Assembly (NCBI RefSeq): GCF_016597815.1
Contig: NZ_VCHA01000003.1
Span: 461,465 to 525,464, forward strand
Direction of reading: 5' to 3'
DNA: 64,000 nt
DNA from: Marinobacter sp. DY40_1A1
GTDB taxonomy: Bacteria > Pseudomonadota > Gammaproteobacteria > Pseudomonadales > Oleiphilaceae
How positions within the stretch are numbered: position 1 is the first letter of the stretch; the number at the start of each line of letters is the position of its first letter. The position numbers were made by a program, and so were the translations under genes. This document shows positions 56,566 to 64,000 of this stretch, in pieces. The notes below the pieces were generated by a model, which was not told the origin of the DNA, searched no databases, and saw only the letters and a list, made by a program, of their open reading frames with translations.

Positions 56566-57158
56566 TACGCTGCCTCCGGATCAAGACCAATCGTGAGAGT
56601 CGCGTCGTCGTCGTAGCGATAAGGCGGCACTTCAAGGTTCAAGGGAGCAGGCTGCGCAGAGTGGACCCGTCCAGCCATGTCGAACCGTGAACCGTGACAC
56701 GGACAGAATAGCCCACCCAGCCACTCGTCGCCCAAATCTGCGGGAGCGACTTCAGGACGATACGTCGGAACGCAGCCCAAGTGAGTGCATATCCCAACCA
56801 GCACAACAAATTCAGGCTTGATTGAGCGGTACACATCACCCGCATAATCTGGCTGCTGGGGCTCTTCCGACTGGGGATCTTTCACCCTGTCGTTGAGCTT
56901 TACAATATTCTCCAGCATTTCCGGAGTGCGGCGGATGACCCATACTGGCTTGCCCCGCCACTCAACGGTGATCTGCTGACCTGGTTCTATTTTACTGATA
57001 TTGACGGTTACCGGCGCACCAGCCGCTTCCGCTTTGGCACTGGGATTCCAGGATGCCACGAAAGGGACTGCCGCACCGACGACGCCGACCCCACCTACCG
57101 CAGCCGTAGCGCCGATAAGAAACCGGCGTCGACCTTGGCTCACGTCGCCATTATTCAT
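56565..57158 (-). CDS. petA: Rieske iron-sulfur subunit of the bc1 complex
   Basis: 197 residues. Twin-arginine signal GRRRFLIG (9-16) followed by a hydrophobic anchor, then the [2Fe-2S] ligands CTHLGC and CPCHGSRFD with the disulfide cysteines. Accepts an electron from ubiquinol and hands it to cytochrome c1. First gene of petABC; a consensus -10 and a perfect palindrome lie upstream at 57239-57272. Confidence 0.98.
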   Translation of the reverse strand: MNNGDVSQGRRRFLIGATAAVGGVGVVGAAVPFVASWNPSAKAEAAGAPVTVNISKIEPGQQITVEWRGKPVWVIRRTPEMLENIVKLNDRVKDPQSEEPQQPDYAGDVYRSIKPEFVVLVGICTHLGCVPTYRPEVAPADLGDEWLGGLFCPCHGSRFDMAGRVHSAQPAPLNLEVPPYRYDDDATLTIGLDPEAA

Positions 57159-57238
57159 TATGGTTCTCTCCCATCAGGCGATGTCACAGCCCGCCAGAAA
57201 GCCGACAGTGTGCATCGAAAAGGACTTCACAATCCAAA

Positions 57239-57272
57239 ATTATAAGCGAACAAATGGTAATGAAATTACCAT
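57239..57272 (-). promoter_or_regulatory. petABC promoter with a perfect 19-bp palindrome over the -35 region
   Basis: On the minus strand TATAAT (57244-57239) lies about 80 bases before petA. ATGGTAAT-gaa-ATTACCAT (57254-57272) covers the place of the -35 hexamer, which otherwise does not match consensus. A dyad of that size in this position is what a dimeric repressor or activator site looks like. I cannot name the regulator. Confidence 0.6.
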
Positions 57273-57347
57273 GTCCTTACAAGTCAGAAAGCCGCCACCG
57301 GAGCGACTTCTCTGCTCCAGATCAATTTGACAATCATTGTGCCTGAA

Positions 57348-57377
57348 ACAAAAAAACCCGACCAAATAGCCGGGTTT
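57348..57377 (-). terminator. Terminator after rpsI
   Basis: On the minus strand AAAACCCG, ten-to-twelve-base loop, CGGGTTTT then TTTG: an 8-bp stem with T tract, just past the rpsI stop, separating rplM-rpsI from petABC. Confidence 0.82.
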
Positions 57378-57401
57378 TCCTGAGATCTGCTCCAGCGGAA
57401 C

Positions 57402-57794
57402 TTAACGCTTGGAGTACTGTGGACGCTTACGCGCCTTACGCAGACCAACTTTCTTACGCTCAACTTCACGAGCATCACGGGTAACATAACCCGCTTTACG
57501 CATCGCTGGACGCAGAGTTTCGTCGTAATCCATCAGAGCACGGGTCAGGCCGTGGCGAATTGCGCCCGCCTGACCACTACTACCACCACCCTTAACAGTG
57601 ATGTTGATGTCAAACCGATCCGCAGATTCTGCAACAACCAGAGGCTGACGCACGATCATGCGAAGAGTCTCACGACCGAAGAAATCTTCGATTGTGCGAC
57701 CGTTGATTGAAATGTTACCGCTTCCCGGCTTGATGAACACCCGAGCCGTGGACGTTTTGCGGCGACCAGTACCGTAATTTTGTGCTACAGACAT
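57402..57794 (-). CDS. rpsI: Ribosomal protein S9
   Basis: 130 residues, same length as E. coli S9. [18 protein letters not shown] at the start, [19 protein letters not shown] in the middle and the basic end [17 protein letters not shown], whose last Arg reaches the P-site tRNA anticodon. Cotranscribed with rplM, 12 bp downstream of it. Confidence 0.98.
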   Translation of the reverse strand: MSVAQNYGTGRRKTSTARVFIKPGSGNISINGRTIEDFFGRETLRMIVRQPLVVAESADRFDINITVKGGGSSGQAGAIRHGLTRALMDYDETLRPAMRKAGYVTRDAREVERKKVGLRKARKRPQYSKR

Positions 57795-57806
57795 ATCCGC
57801 CTTCCG

Positions 57807-58235
57807 TTAAATGTCGAGTTCTTTGGGCTGCTGGGCTGTGTGAGGATGCTCAGCGCCGGCATAGATTTTCAGCTTCTTGAACATGGCACGACCAAGCGGG
57901 CCTTTGGGAAGCATGCCTTTGACAGACTTCTGAATAACTTGCTCAGGCGCCTTGTCAACCAGCTTCTCGAAGCTGATGGACTTGATCCCACCCGGAAACC
58001 CGGTATGACTGTAGTACATCTTATCAGATGCCTTGTTGCCGGTAACCCGCACCTGGCCCGCATTGATAACTACAATGTAATCGCCAGTGTCTACATGAGG
58101 GGTGTACTCAGGCTTATGCTTGCCCCGCAGACGACGGGCGATTTCGGTTGACAGACGACCCAGCGTCTTGCCGGCTGCGTCTACAACGTACCAGTCACGT
58201 TTTACGGTTTCTGGTTTCGCACTCAGAGTCTTCAT
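57807..58235 (-). CDS. rplM: Ribosomal protein L13
   Basis: 142 residues from ATG 58235, the same length as E. coli L13; [20 protein letters not shown] is the family start, and [18 protein letters not shown] plus [20 protein letters not shown] follow. An extended upstream frame covers the leader and is rejected. In several bacteria L13 represses its own mRNA through the leader, and here a leader of about 145 nt is predicted. Confidence 0.97.
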   Translation of the reverse strand: MKTLSAKPETVKRDWYVVDAAGKTLGRLSTEIARRLRGKHKPEYTPHVDTGDYIVVINAGQVRVTGNKASDKMYYSHTGFPGGIKSISFEKLVDKAPEQVIQKSVKGMLPKGPLGRAMFKKLKIYAGAEHPHTAQQPKELDI

Positions 58236-58387
58236 TGATTCCGCCTTGAACGCTATAAAAAGAAACGTTAAAAACCGCCACCCGAAAGTGTAGTACACCC
58301 GGAGGAGGTTCTGTACCTGTAATTTGATCGGCAGTGACACTATTCGGGGCTGAGATAGTGGCATCGCCTTGAAAAGCCAGGGCGCGA

Positions 58388-58416
58388 AGTATACTCGAAC
58401 GAATAATTAAATCCAA
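58388..58416 (-). promoter_or_regulatory. rplM-rpsI promoter
   Basis: On the minus strand TTGGAT (58416-58411), 17-base spacer, TATACT (58393-58388). Predicted start near 58381 gives a leader of about 145 nt before rplM. The leader holds an AT-rich end and a GC-rich middle (58285-58315) that could fold and serve L13 feedback control; that role is inferred. Confidence 0.6.
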
Positions 58417-58447
58417 CCCTGCTGTACATAGTTTTATTGCCGAGTCG

Positions 58448-59233
58448 TTACCACAAGGATTCACCGTAAAGCAGCCTGGTATTGGATAATACTACAGACG
58501 CCACGTATTCCGCGGATTCACCCCGGATATCAGAGAGGCACTCAAGAATCCTGCGTAGATGCAAAGGTGAGTTAGCCCCCGGCTCAACACCTTCCGGCGC
58601 CATGTCCGGCGCGTCCGTCTCAAGCACGAGAGCCTCCAGCGGTAAACGGGAAACGGCATCGCGCGTTTTACTCGATCGGGGATGGGTAATTACCCCGCCC
58701 ACGCCAATAAAACATCCAAGGTCGACCAACTTCAAAGCCTGCTGATAACTACCGGAAAAACCGTGCAGCAGTGCCCGGCCATTCCACTTCGTGCGCCTAA
58801 GCATTGCGTGAACCTCGTCGTGCGCCCTGACGGAATGGATAACAAGAGGAAAACCCAGTTCAGAGGCCAAACCAATCTGAGCCTCAAACCAGGGGTATTG
58901 ATCACTCATGTTTCCGTGAAGGCGATCCAGCCCACATTCACCAATCGCCACGCAGCGTTCAGGTCTTTTCCGCAAAGCCCGCTCAAGGATTTCCAAATCC
59001 TGGCCAGAGTGCTCCCCGACATACCACGGATGGATCCCAAGGCAATAATAGAGGCCAGCATGCGCCAAGGCAGTATCGCGAACACGCGCCCAATCCGGGC
59101 GCCGCACACCGGGAATCACCAGCCCGGCCAGACCATCCCCGGACGCAGCATCAAGCTCCCTGTCGCGGCGCCCATCAAAAAATGGAAAATCAAAGTGGCA
59201 ATGGGCATCAACCAGCTTCAATTCAACCTCCAC
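58448..59233 (-). CDS. TatD family metal-dependent hydrolase
   Basis: 261 residues, TIM-barrel amidohydrolase fold. Metal ligands: VDAHCHFDFP (HxH), GECGLD (Glu), the VIHSVRAHDE His, LLHGFSGSYQQAL His and LVLETDAPDMAPEG (Asp). All are present, so a metal-dependent DNase or related hydrolase activity is plausible. It is closer to YjjV-type members, which in E. coli also lie near prfC and rimI. It ends the minus-strand row prfC-tatD, 11 bp after prfC. Confidence 0.9.
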   Translation of the reverse strand: MEVELKLVDAHCHFDFPFFDGRRDRELDAASGDGLAGLVIPGVRRPDWARVRDTALAHAGLYYCLGIHPWYVGEHSGQDLEILERALRKRPERCVAIGECGLDRLHGNMSDQYPWFEAQIGLASELGFPLVIHSVRAHDEVHAMLRRTKWNGRALLHGFSGSYQQALKLVDLGCFIGVGGVITHPRSSKTRDAVSRLPLEALVLETDAPDMAPEGVEPGANSPLHLRRILECLSDIRGESAEYVASVVLSNTRLLYGESLW

Positions 59234-59244
59234 CCACTAATGAA

Positions 59245-60825
59245 TCAGTGCTCGCGGGTTTTATGGAACTCAATATCGGGATAGCGCTCCTGGGCCAGAT
59301 TAAGATTAACCATTGTAGGAGCGATATAGGCAAGGCGGTCGCCGCCATCAAGCGCCAGATTGTCATTATTTTTTCGCTGAAACTCATCCAGCTTGCGATC
59401 GTCAGAGCAGGTTACCCAGCGAGCAGTGGCAACATTGATCGGCTCATAAACAGCTTCAACCTTGTACTCAGTCTTGAGGCGGCTCACTACCACATCAAAC
59501 TGCAGCACGCCAACGGCACCGACAATCAGGTCGTTATTGCGCAAAGGCCGGAATACCTGCACGGCACCTTCTTCCGACAGCTGAATCAAGCCCTTTTGAA
59601 GCTGCTTGGCTTTCAACGGGTCCTTGAGGCGGATACGGCGGAACAGCTCGGGCGCAAAGTTGGGAATACCCTTGAACTTCATATCTTCCCCGGCAGTAAA
59701 GGTGTCCCCTAACTGGATGGTCCCGTGGTTATGCAAACCAATAATATCACCAGCATAGGCCTCCTCTGCGTGCTCACGATCACCAGCCATAAACGTCAGC
59801 GCATCGGAAAAGCGAACATCTTTTGCTATACGCACATGGCGAGCCTTCATGCCCTGACTGTACTTGCCCGACACTATGCGCATAAATGCGACCCGGTCCC
59901 GGTGCTGCGGGTCCATATTGGCCTGAATTTTAAAAACAAAGCCAGAGAACCCTTGGTCATCAGGCTGCACAAGCCGTTGATCCGTCTCACGGGGCTGGGG
60001 CTGGGGAGCCCAATCCACCAAACCATCGAGCATGTGATCCACACCAAAATTACCTAGCGCCGTACCGAAAAATACTGGTGTAAGCTCACCGGCCAAAAAT
60101 GCTTCCTGATCGAATTCGTGAGACGCTCCTTTCACCAGCTCGACCTCATCGCGCAAATCGCTGGCGTATCCACCAAGAGCGGTATCAAGCTCCGGATTAT
60201 CCAGCCCGCTGATAGTTCGAACCTCCTGGATCTCATGGCCATGCCCACTTTGGTAAAGAATCACCTCGTTACGCAGCAAGTGATAGACGCCCTTGAAGCT
60301 CTTGCCCATACCAATGGGCCAGGTAATAGGCGCGCAGGCGATGTTAAGTACATCTTCCACCTCATCCATGAGTTCAACCGGGTCCCGGGTATCCCGGTCC
60401 AGTTTGTTCATAAAGGTAATGATGGGCGTATCCCTGAGCCGGGTAACCTCCATCAATTTGATGGTACGTTCCTCAACGCCTTTTGCGCTGTCAATCACCA
60501 TGAGGCAGGAGTCTACAGCGGTTAGAGTACGATAAGTGTCTTCCGAGAAATCCTCGTGGCCCGGCGTATCCAGCAGGTTTACCAGCTTCCCGCCGTAAGG
60601 AAACTGCATGACAGACGTGGTTACCGAAATACCCCGCTCTTTTTCCATTTCCATCCAGTCAGACTTTGCATGCTGGCCAGACTTCTTACCCTTTACCGTT
60701 CCCGCCCGCTGAAGAGCGTGCCCAAATAACAGCACTTTCTCGGTAATCGTGGTTTTACCGGCGTCCGGGTGGGAAATGATTGCAAAGGTGCGGCGCTTGG
60801 CCACTTCCTGGGAAAGGTGAGACAT
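59245..60825 (-). CDS. prfC: Peptide chain release factor 3
   Basis: GTPase that recycles RF1/RF2 after termination. 526 residues (E. coli 529). GTP motifs: G1 [19 protein letters not shown]3 [15 protein letters not shown]4 [18 protein letters not shown] is the switch I area. Domain II and the RF3-specific C-terminal domain ([21 protein letters not shown]) follow. Distinguished from EF-G by length and C-terminus. Confidence 0.98.
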   Translation of the reverse strand: MSHLSQEVAKRRTFAIISHPDAGKTTITEKVLLFGHALQRAGTVKGKKSGQHAKSDWMEMEKERGISVTTSVMQFPYGGKLVNLLDTPGHEDFSEDTYRTLTAVDSCLMVIDSAKGVEERTIKLMEVTRLRDTPIITFMNKLDRDTRDPVELMDEVEDVLNIACAPITWPIGMGKSFKGVYHLLRNEVILYQSGHGHEIQEVRTISGLDNPELDTALGGYASDLRDEVELVKGASHEFDQEAFLAGELTPVFFGTALGNFGVDHMLDGLVDWAPQPQPRETDQRLVQPDDQGFSGFVFKIQANMDPQHRDRVAFMRIVSGKYSQGMKARHVRIAKDVRFSDALTFMAGDREHAEEAYAGDIIGLHNHGTIQLGDTFTAGEDMKFKGIPNFAPELFRRIRLKDPLKAKQLQKGLIQLSEEGAVQVFRPLRNNDLIVGAVGVLQFDVVVSRLKTEYKVEAVYEPINVATARWVTCSDDRKLDEFQRKNNDNLALDGGDRLAYIAPTMVNLNLAQERYPDIEFHKTREH

Positions 60826-60911
60826 AGTCGAAGAGCAACCTGCGTCAGATGTTCGGAGAAGGCAGACATTATAAGGACTAAGAGGTAATTACGCGAACAC
60901 AAGCAGCAATA

Positions 60912-61403
60912 TCAAGGGCACAGAAGCAACGACATTACACGCGCATCTTCTCTCCCGGAAGCAGCAGGGTAGTATCCAGGGCGCCGCCCTATTTCTTCAA
61001 ACCCTTCGTTGCGATAGAGCTTACTTGCCACACTGTTACTTAACCTGACCTCAAGAAGCATCTGATTCATGCCTTCATGGGTGGCCTCTGCGATGAGGTG
61101 CCTCAACAAAAGGCGCCCAACACCATGGCTACGACTTCGAGGATGAACACATATATTCAGTAGATGCACCTCATCCAGCATATACGTTCCGACTACAAAC
61201 CCTTCAAGCGACCCGCCGAGCCAGGCACCCCATAAGCGATAATCAGGTTTAAAACAATCGAGAAACACCCCTTCAGTCCAGGGATGGGAGTGCCCCTGGC
61301 GCTCGACCTCCAGCATCTCTGGCATATCTTCAGGCACCAGCGGCCGAATTTTCACCTCAAGACCCTGCATGGGATCGTATAGGTCAGAGTTTTTTGGTGT
61401 CAT
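60912..61403 (-). CDS. rimI: Ribosomal protein alanine N-acetyltransferase RimI
   Basis: GNAT enzyme that acetylates the N-terminus of S18. 163 residues: VKIRPLVPEDMPEMLEVERQ, LLNICVHPRSRSHGVGRLLL (acetyl-CoA loop R/Q-x-x-G-x-G as HGVGR) and EVRLSNSVASKLYRNEGFEEIG with the catalytic Tyr region. The ATG overlaps the stop of the psi-like gene by four bases, matching the holD-rimI pair of E. coli. Confidence 0.93.
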   Translation of the reverse strand: MTPKNSDLYDPMQGLEVKIRPLVPEDMPEMLEVERQGHSHPWTEGVFLDCFKPDYRLWGAWLGGSLEGFVVGTYMLDEVHLLNICVHPRSRSHGVGRLLLRHLIAEATHEGMNQMLLEVRLSNSVASKLYRNEGFEEIGRRPGYYPAASGREDARVMSLLLCP

Positions 61404-62215
61404 TTCTGGGCCAGAGGCTTAAGCAGCTCCCATAGAGACCGCTTTAGCCCTGGGTTGCTGGCAAGAGCTGCCAGCGAGTGGGTTGATTTTACTTCTGGAG
61501 CTCTCCCAAGAGCGCTGTATAGCCAGCCGGCTGTGGGGTCTGCTTCATCGATGCCCTCATCCCCTCCCAAAACAATTACCTTCCTGTCATCCATGTCACG
61601 TAACACGTGCTGCATCACAGCCTTCAAATCGGACAAGGAGTTGCCGGGTACGACGCGGTTTTTGAAAACTGGCCAGCGCACCCAAGCAACAGGCTCCAAC
61701 TTCTCGTCCCCAAGACTCTTCAGAATGTTTGTGGCAAGAGTTTCCTGGAGGCTCAAGCTCGCTTCTTGGGAAATATCCGCGATAAGGAGGCACCTTGAAC
61801 CATAAAAAACCCCCAGACTTAAAGCCTCCACCGCAGATAAACCAATGTCCGGGTAAGGCTCGGCGGTCTCCGGCGAATGCTCTGGAGACGGATCCGAAAC
61901 CTCCGGCTGGCTCTGCTTTGGCGGATTTGGCTGCTGCGCTGTTGGAACAGCCTTGTTCTCCATTAACGCCTGAAGACTAGCGATTCGCTGCACTCCCTTT
62001 TTGTTCGCCGTGGATCTATCCGCTGGCACACGCACCCTGGCATTCTCTACGGGCGCAAGCCTCGGGCCTCCTGCAGGATGTTGTACAACCTCATCTGGCT
62101 CAGGAAACACGAACTCTGGACTCGGTGCTGCACCCGGCAGAGGGGCACGGGCATACCACATGCGGACCCCTGCAGAACCAAGATAGAACTGCCTTTGAGA
62201 CTCAGTCTGAATCAT
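61400..62215 (-). CDS. holD: Probable DNA polymerase III psi subunit (HolD-like), extended form
   Basis: 271 residues, twice E. coli HolD (137). The start (RQFYLGSAGVRMWYARAP) resembles the chi-binding arm of psi with its Leu-Gly-Ile/Val-x-x-Trp pattern. A Pro/Glu-rich, likely disordered insert covers about 50-125. From about 128 the order of elements matches psi: CLLIADI strand, NILKSLG helix, and the end HSLAALASNPGLKRSLWELL, comparable to the psi C-terminus (LRANPTARAALWQQI). Psi links the clamp loader to chi and SSB. The gene overlaps rimI by four bases, as holD-rimI pair elsewhere, and prfC is close as in E. coli. A divergent psi is also known from pseudomonads. Starts directly after the leuA stop. 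Confidence 0.75.
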   Translation of the reverse strand: MIQTESQRQFYLGSAGVRMWYARAPLPGAAPSPEFVFPEPDEVVQHPAGGPRLAPVENARVRVPADRSTANKKGVQRIASLQALMENKAVPTAQQPNPPKQSQPEVSDPSPEHSPETAEPYPDIGLSAVEALSLGVFYGSRCLLIADISQEASLSLQETLATNILKSLGDEKLEPVAWVRWPVFKNRVVPGNSLSDLKAVMQHVLRDMDDRKVIVLGGDEGIDEADPTAGWLYSALGRAPEVKSTHSLAALASNPGLKRSLWELLKPLAQK

Positions 62216-63766
62216 TCAAACATCCGCAACCTGTGGATGCTGTCGAATTCCACCACGACTGATCAGATTAAGCGCCTCAATGTAGGCCTTGGCTGACGCA
62301 ATGATTATATCGGTATCAGCACCAATGCCGTTTACGATACGCCCGCCACGCTCCAGCCTGACTGTAACCTCCCCCTGGGAGTCAGTGCCGCTAGTGATAT
62401 TATTGACTGAGTAAAGCTGCAGATTACAGCCTGAATCAACCAGCGATTCTATGGCTTTGAAAGTAGCATCTACCGGGCCACTCCCTTCCGCTTCAACCTT
62501 GTGCTCTTTACCATCCATCGTTAACGTCAGGCTTGCTGTTGGAACAACACCCGTTTCCGAGCACACCTGCAGACACACCAAACCATAGCGGCCCTCTTCA
62601 TCTTTCTGCCGGGTATCGCTGGCAATAGCCTGCAAGTCCTCGTCAAAAATTTCGTGCTTCAAATCAGCCAAAGCTTTGAAGCGGGTAAACGCTTCGTTCA
62701 ACTCTGTTTCAGTTTCAAACTGAATACCAAGTTCTAGCAAGCGTGTGCGGAAGGCATTGCGACCTGAGTGTTTACCAAGCACCAAGCTATTGGTGTGCCA
62801 ACCTACGTCTTCTGCTCGCATGATTTCGTATGTTTCTCGGTGCTTGAGCACGCCATCCTGATGTATACCGGACTCATGGGCAAAGGCGTTGGCCCCTACA
62901 ATTGCCTTGTTAGGCTGCACTGGGAAGCCCGTAATCGTAGAAACGAGACGTGAGGCAGGTACGATATGGCTGGCATCTATGCGGGTATCAAGATTATAAA
63001 AATCCTGCCGCGTGCGGACGGCCATTACAATTTCTTCGAGCGAGGCGTTACCTGCACGCTCTCCCAACCCGTTGATGGTGCACTCTACCTGACGAGCACC
63101 TCGGGTTACCGCTGCCAGAGAGTTGGCAACGGCAAGACCCAGATCGTTATGGCAATGCACAGAGAAAATGGCTTTATCAGCATTGGGAATACGATTAAGG
63201 AGCTGATGGATAGTTTCTGCAAACTGCTCCGGTACAGCATAACCAACCGTATCGGGGATATTAATCGTGTTGGCGCCAGCATCTATGGCCGCCTCAATAA
63301 TTCTACAGAGAAAATCCAGCTCAGACCGGCCAGCATCCTCACAGGAGAACTCAACGTCATCGACATGGCTTCGGGCACGTTTTACAGACCGAACTGCCTG
63401 CTCTATGACTTCGTGAGGCAGCATCTGCAGCTTGTGCTGCATGTGGATGGGCGATGTTGCAATAAACGTATGTATACGGCCCCGTTCCGCGGGACGAATC
63501 GCTTCAGCTGCCCGATCAATGTCCTTATCCAAAGCTCGAGCAAGACTGCAAATTGTTGAGCCTTTGATCGTTTCAGCAATGGACTTAACAGCTTCAAAAT
63601 CCCCTTGGCTCGCGATTGCAAAGCCTGCCTCAATGACATCCACACGAAGCTTTTCAAGAGCCTTGGCAATACGGAGCTTCTCGGCCTTGTTCATAGTGGC
63701 GCCAGGACTTTGCTCACCATCACGAAGAGTTGTATCGAAAATAACCAGATGTTCGCTGCCAGACAT
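62216..63766 (-). CDS. leuA: 2-isopropylmalate synthase LeuA
   Basis: Condenses acetyl-CoA with 2-oxoisovalerate, first step of leucine synthesis; IlvD elsewhere in the window makes that oxo acid. 516 residues, the bacterial short-type Leu[18 protein letters not shown] (metal-binding Asp), [17 protein letters not shown] (His pair), [11 protein letters not shown], then linker and C-terminal regulatory domain (about 390-510) for leucine feedback. A TATACT hexamer (63808-63803) lies 37 bases upstream, without a clear -35; I see no leucine-rich leader peptide, so attenuation is not indicated. Confidence 0.97.
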   Translation of the reverse strand: MSGSEHLVIFDTTLRDGEQSPGATMNKAEKLRIAKALEKLRVDVIEAGFAIASQGDFEAVKSIAETIKGSTICSLARALDKDIDRAAEAIRPAERGRIHTFIATSPIHMQHKLQMLPHEVIEQAVRSVKRARSHVDDVEFSCEDAGRSELDFLCRIIEAAIDAGANTINIPDTVGYAVPEQFAETIHQLLNRIPNADKAIFSVHCHNDLGLAVANSLAAVTRGARQVECTINGLGERAGNASLEEIVMAVRTRQDFYNLDTRIDASHIVPASRLVSTITGFPVQPNKAIVGANAFAHESGIHQDGVLKHRETYEIMRAEDVGWHTNSLVLGKHSGRNAFRTRLLELGIQFETETELNEAFTRFKALADLKHEIFDEDLQAIASDTRQKDEEGRYGLVCLQVCSETGVVPTASLTLTMDGKEHKVEAEGSGPVDATFKAIESLVDSGCNLQLYSVNNITSGTDSQGEVTVRLERGGRIVNGIGADTDIIIASAKAYIEALNLISRGGIRQHPQVADV

Positions 63767-63883
63767 TGAAGTACTCCGTATCGCATTTGGTTTTATGGAA
63801 ACAGTATATCACCGGGATGCAACGGAGGGAGTGTTCCAACTACTTGCTGGGCCATTTTCGTGGCATCTGATTTATTTCAGGCA

Positions 63884-63919
63884 TAAAAAAACCCCAGCTT
63901 CGCAAGAAGCTGGGGTTTG
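63884..63919 (-). terminator. rRNA operon terminator
   Basis: On the minus strand AAACCCCAGCTTC-TTGC-GAAGCTGGGGTTT followed by a run of T: a perfect 13-bp stem with four-base loop, directly after the 5S rRNA 3' end. Confidence 0.93.
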
Positions 63920-63927
63920 GACTTAAG

Positions 63928-64000
63928 AGTCTGACGATGACCTACTCTCACATGGGCAAATGCCACACTACCATCGGCGCAGGCCTGTTTCACTTCTGAG
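63928..64000 (-). rRNA. rrf: 5S rRNA, 3' part (cut by window edge)
   Basis: On the minus strand the sequence reads CTCAGAAGTGAAAC, GCGCCGATGGTAGTGTGG, CCCATGTGAGAGTAGG and ends ATCGTCAGACT, which matches the 3' two-thirds of gammaproteobacterial 5S rRNA. About 73 of 115-120 bases are present. The rest of an rRNA operon should lie beyond the window's right edge. Confidence 0.95.

Noticed and set aside
63767..63883. Leucine attenuation leader before leuA
   Set aside because: No short frame rich in Leu codons and no terminator/antiterminator pair is present in the 117-bp gap.

Overview
The window looks like chromosomal core DNA of a marine gammaproteobacterium close to Marinobacter (oceanospirilloid/pseudomonad side of the class). 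This rests on gene content and order: secA, an M23 peptidase, dciA, lpxC and the whole mraZ-to-ftsZ cluster, then rnpB, rsmI, lpoA, yraN, diaA, sspB/sspA, the cytochrome bc1 genes, rpsI/rplM, all in the order known from Pseudomonas-type genomes, plus an inferred genus-level resemblance in the accessory genes. I see no insertion sequence, prophage, integron, tRNA gene or CRISPR array.

Layout. 1-7.4 kb: NAD and proline synthesis (nadD, proA, start of rsfS), then a translationally coupled trio of two degenerate GGDEF membrane proteins and a DedA-PAP2 fusion, and on the other strand a LON-domain protein with a cNMP-binding/HDOD protein. 7.5-13.4 kb: ilvD, a small secreted peptidoglycan-binding-like protein, an AI-2E-type permease, an unknown 117-residue protein, a haloalkane-dehalogenase-like protein lacking its nucleophile, and an acyl-CoA thioesterase. 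13.6-26 kb: DEAD-box helicase, folA/thyA/lgt/TSUP, NRDE protein, xseB-ispA-dxs, ribA, moaC, Nudix-ThiE fusion, argJ. 26-49 kb: secA, M23 peptidase, dciA, lpxC and the 15-gene division and cell wall cluster, all on the minus strand except dciA. The cluster starts at a good promoter with four MraZ boxes at an exact 10-bp period. 49-64 kb: RNase P RNA, rsmI, lpoA-yraN-diaA, sspBA, petABC, rpsI/rplM, tatD, prfC, rimI, a holD-type gene, leuA, and the 3' end of a 5S rRNA that marks an rRNA operon running in from beyond the window.

Functional links. The dcw block makes lipid II (MurC-F, MraY, MurG, Ddl) and the divisome (FtsL, I, W, Q, A, Z), and LpxC and LpoA belong to the same envelope programme. 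Three replication accessory genes lie in the window: dciA (helicase loading), diaA (DnaA partner) and a holD-like psi subunit. The most interesting accessory unit is the trio at 2.1-5.6 kb: both GGDEF domains have lost the catalytic signature but keep a correctly spaced RxxD inhibitory-site motif, so they could be c-di-GMP receptors tied to a protein that fuses a lipid phosphatase to a DedA lipid transporter. Other points worth a second look are the Asp-to-Asn change in the dehalogenase, a 101-bp palindromic element between folA and thyA, and a perfect 19-bp operator-like palindrome in front of petABC.
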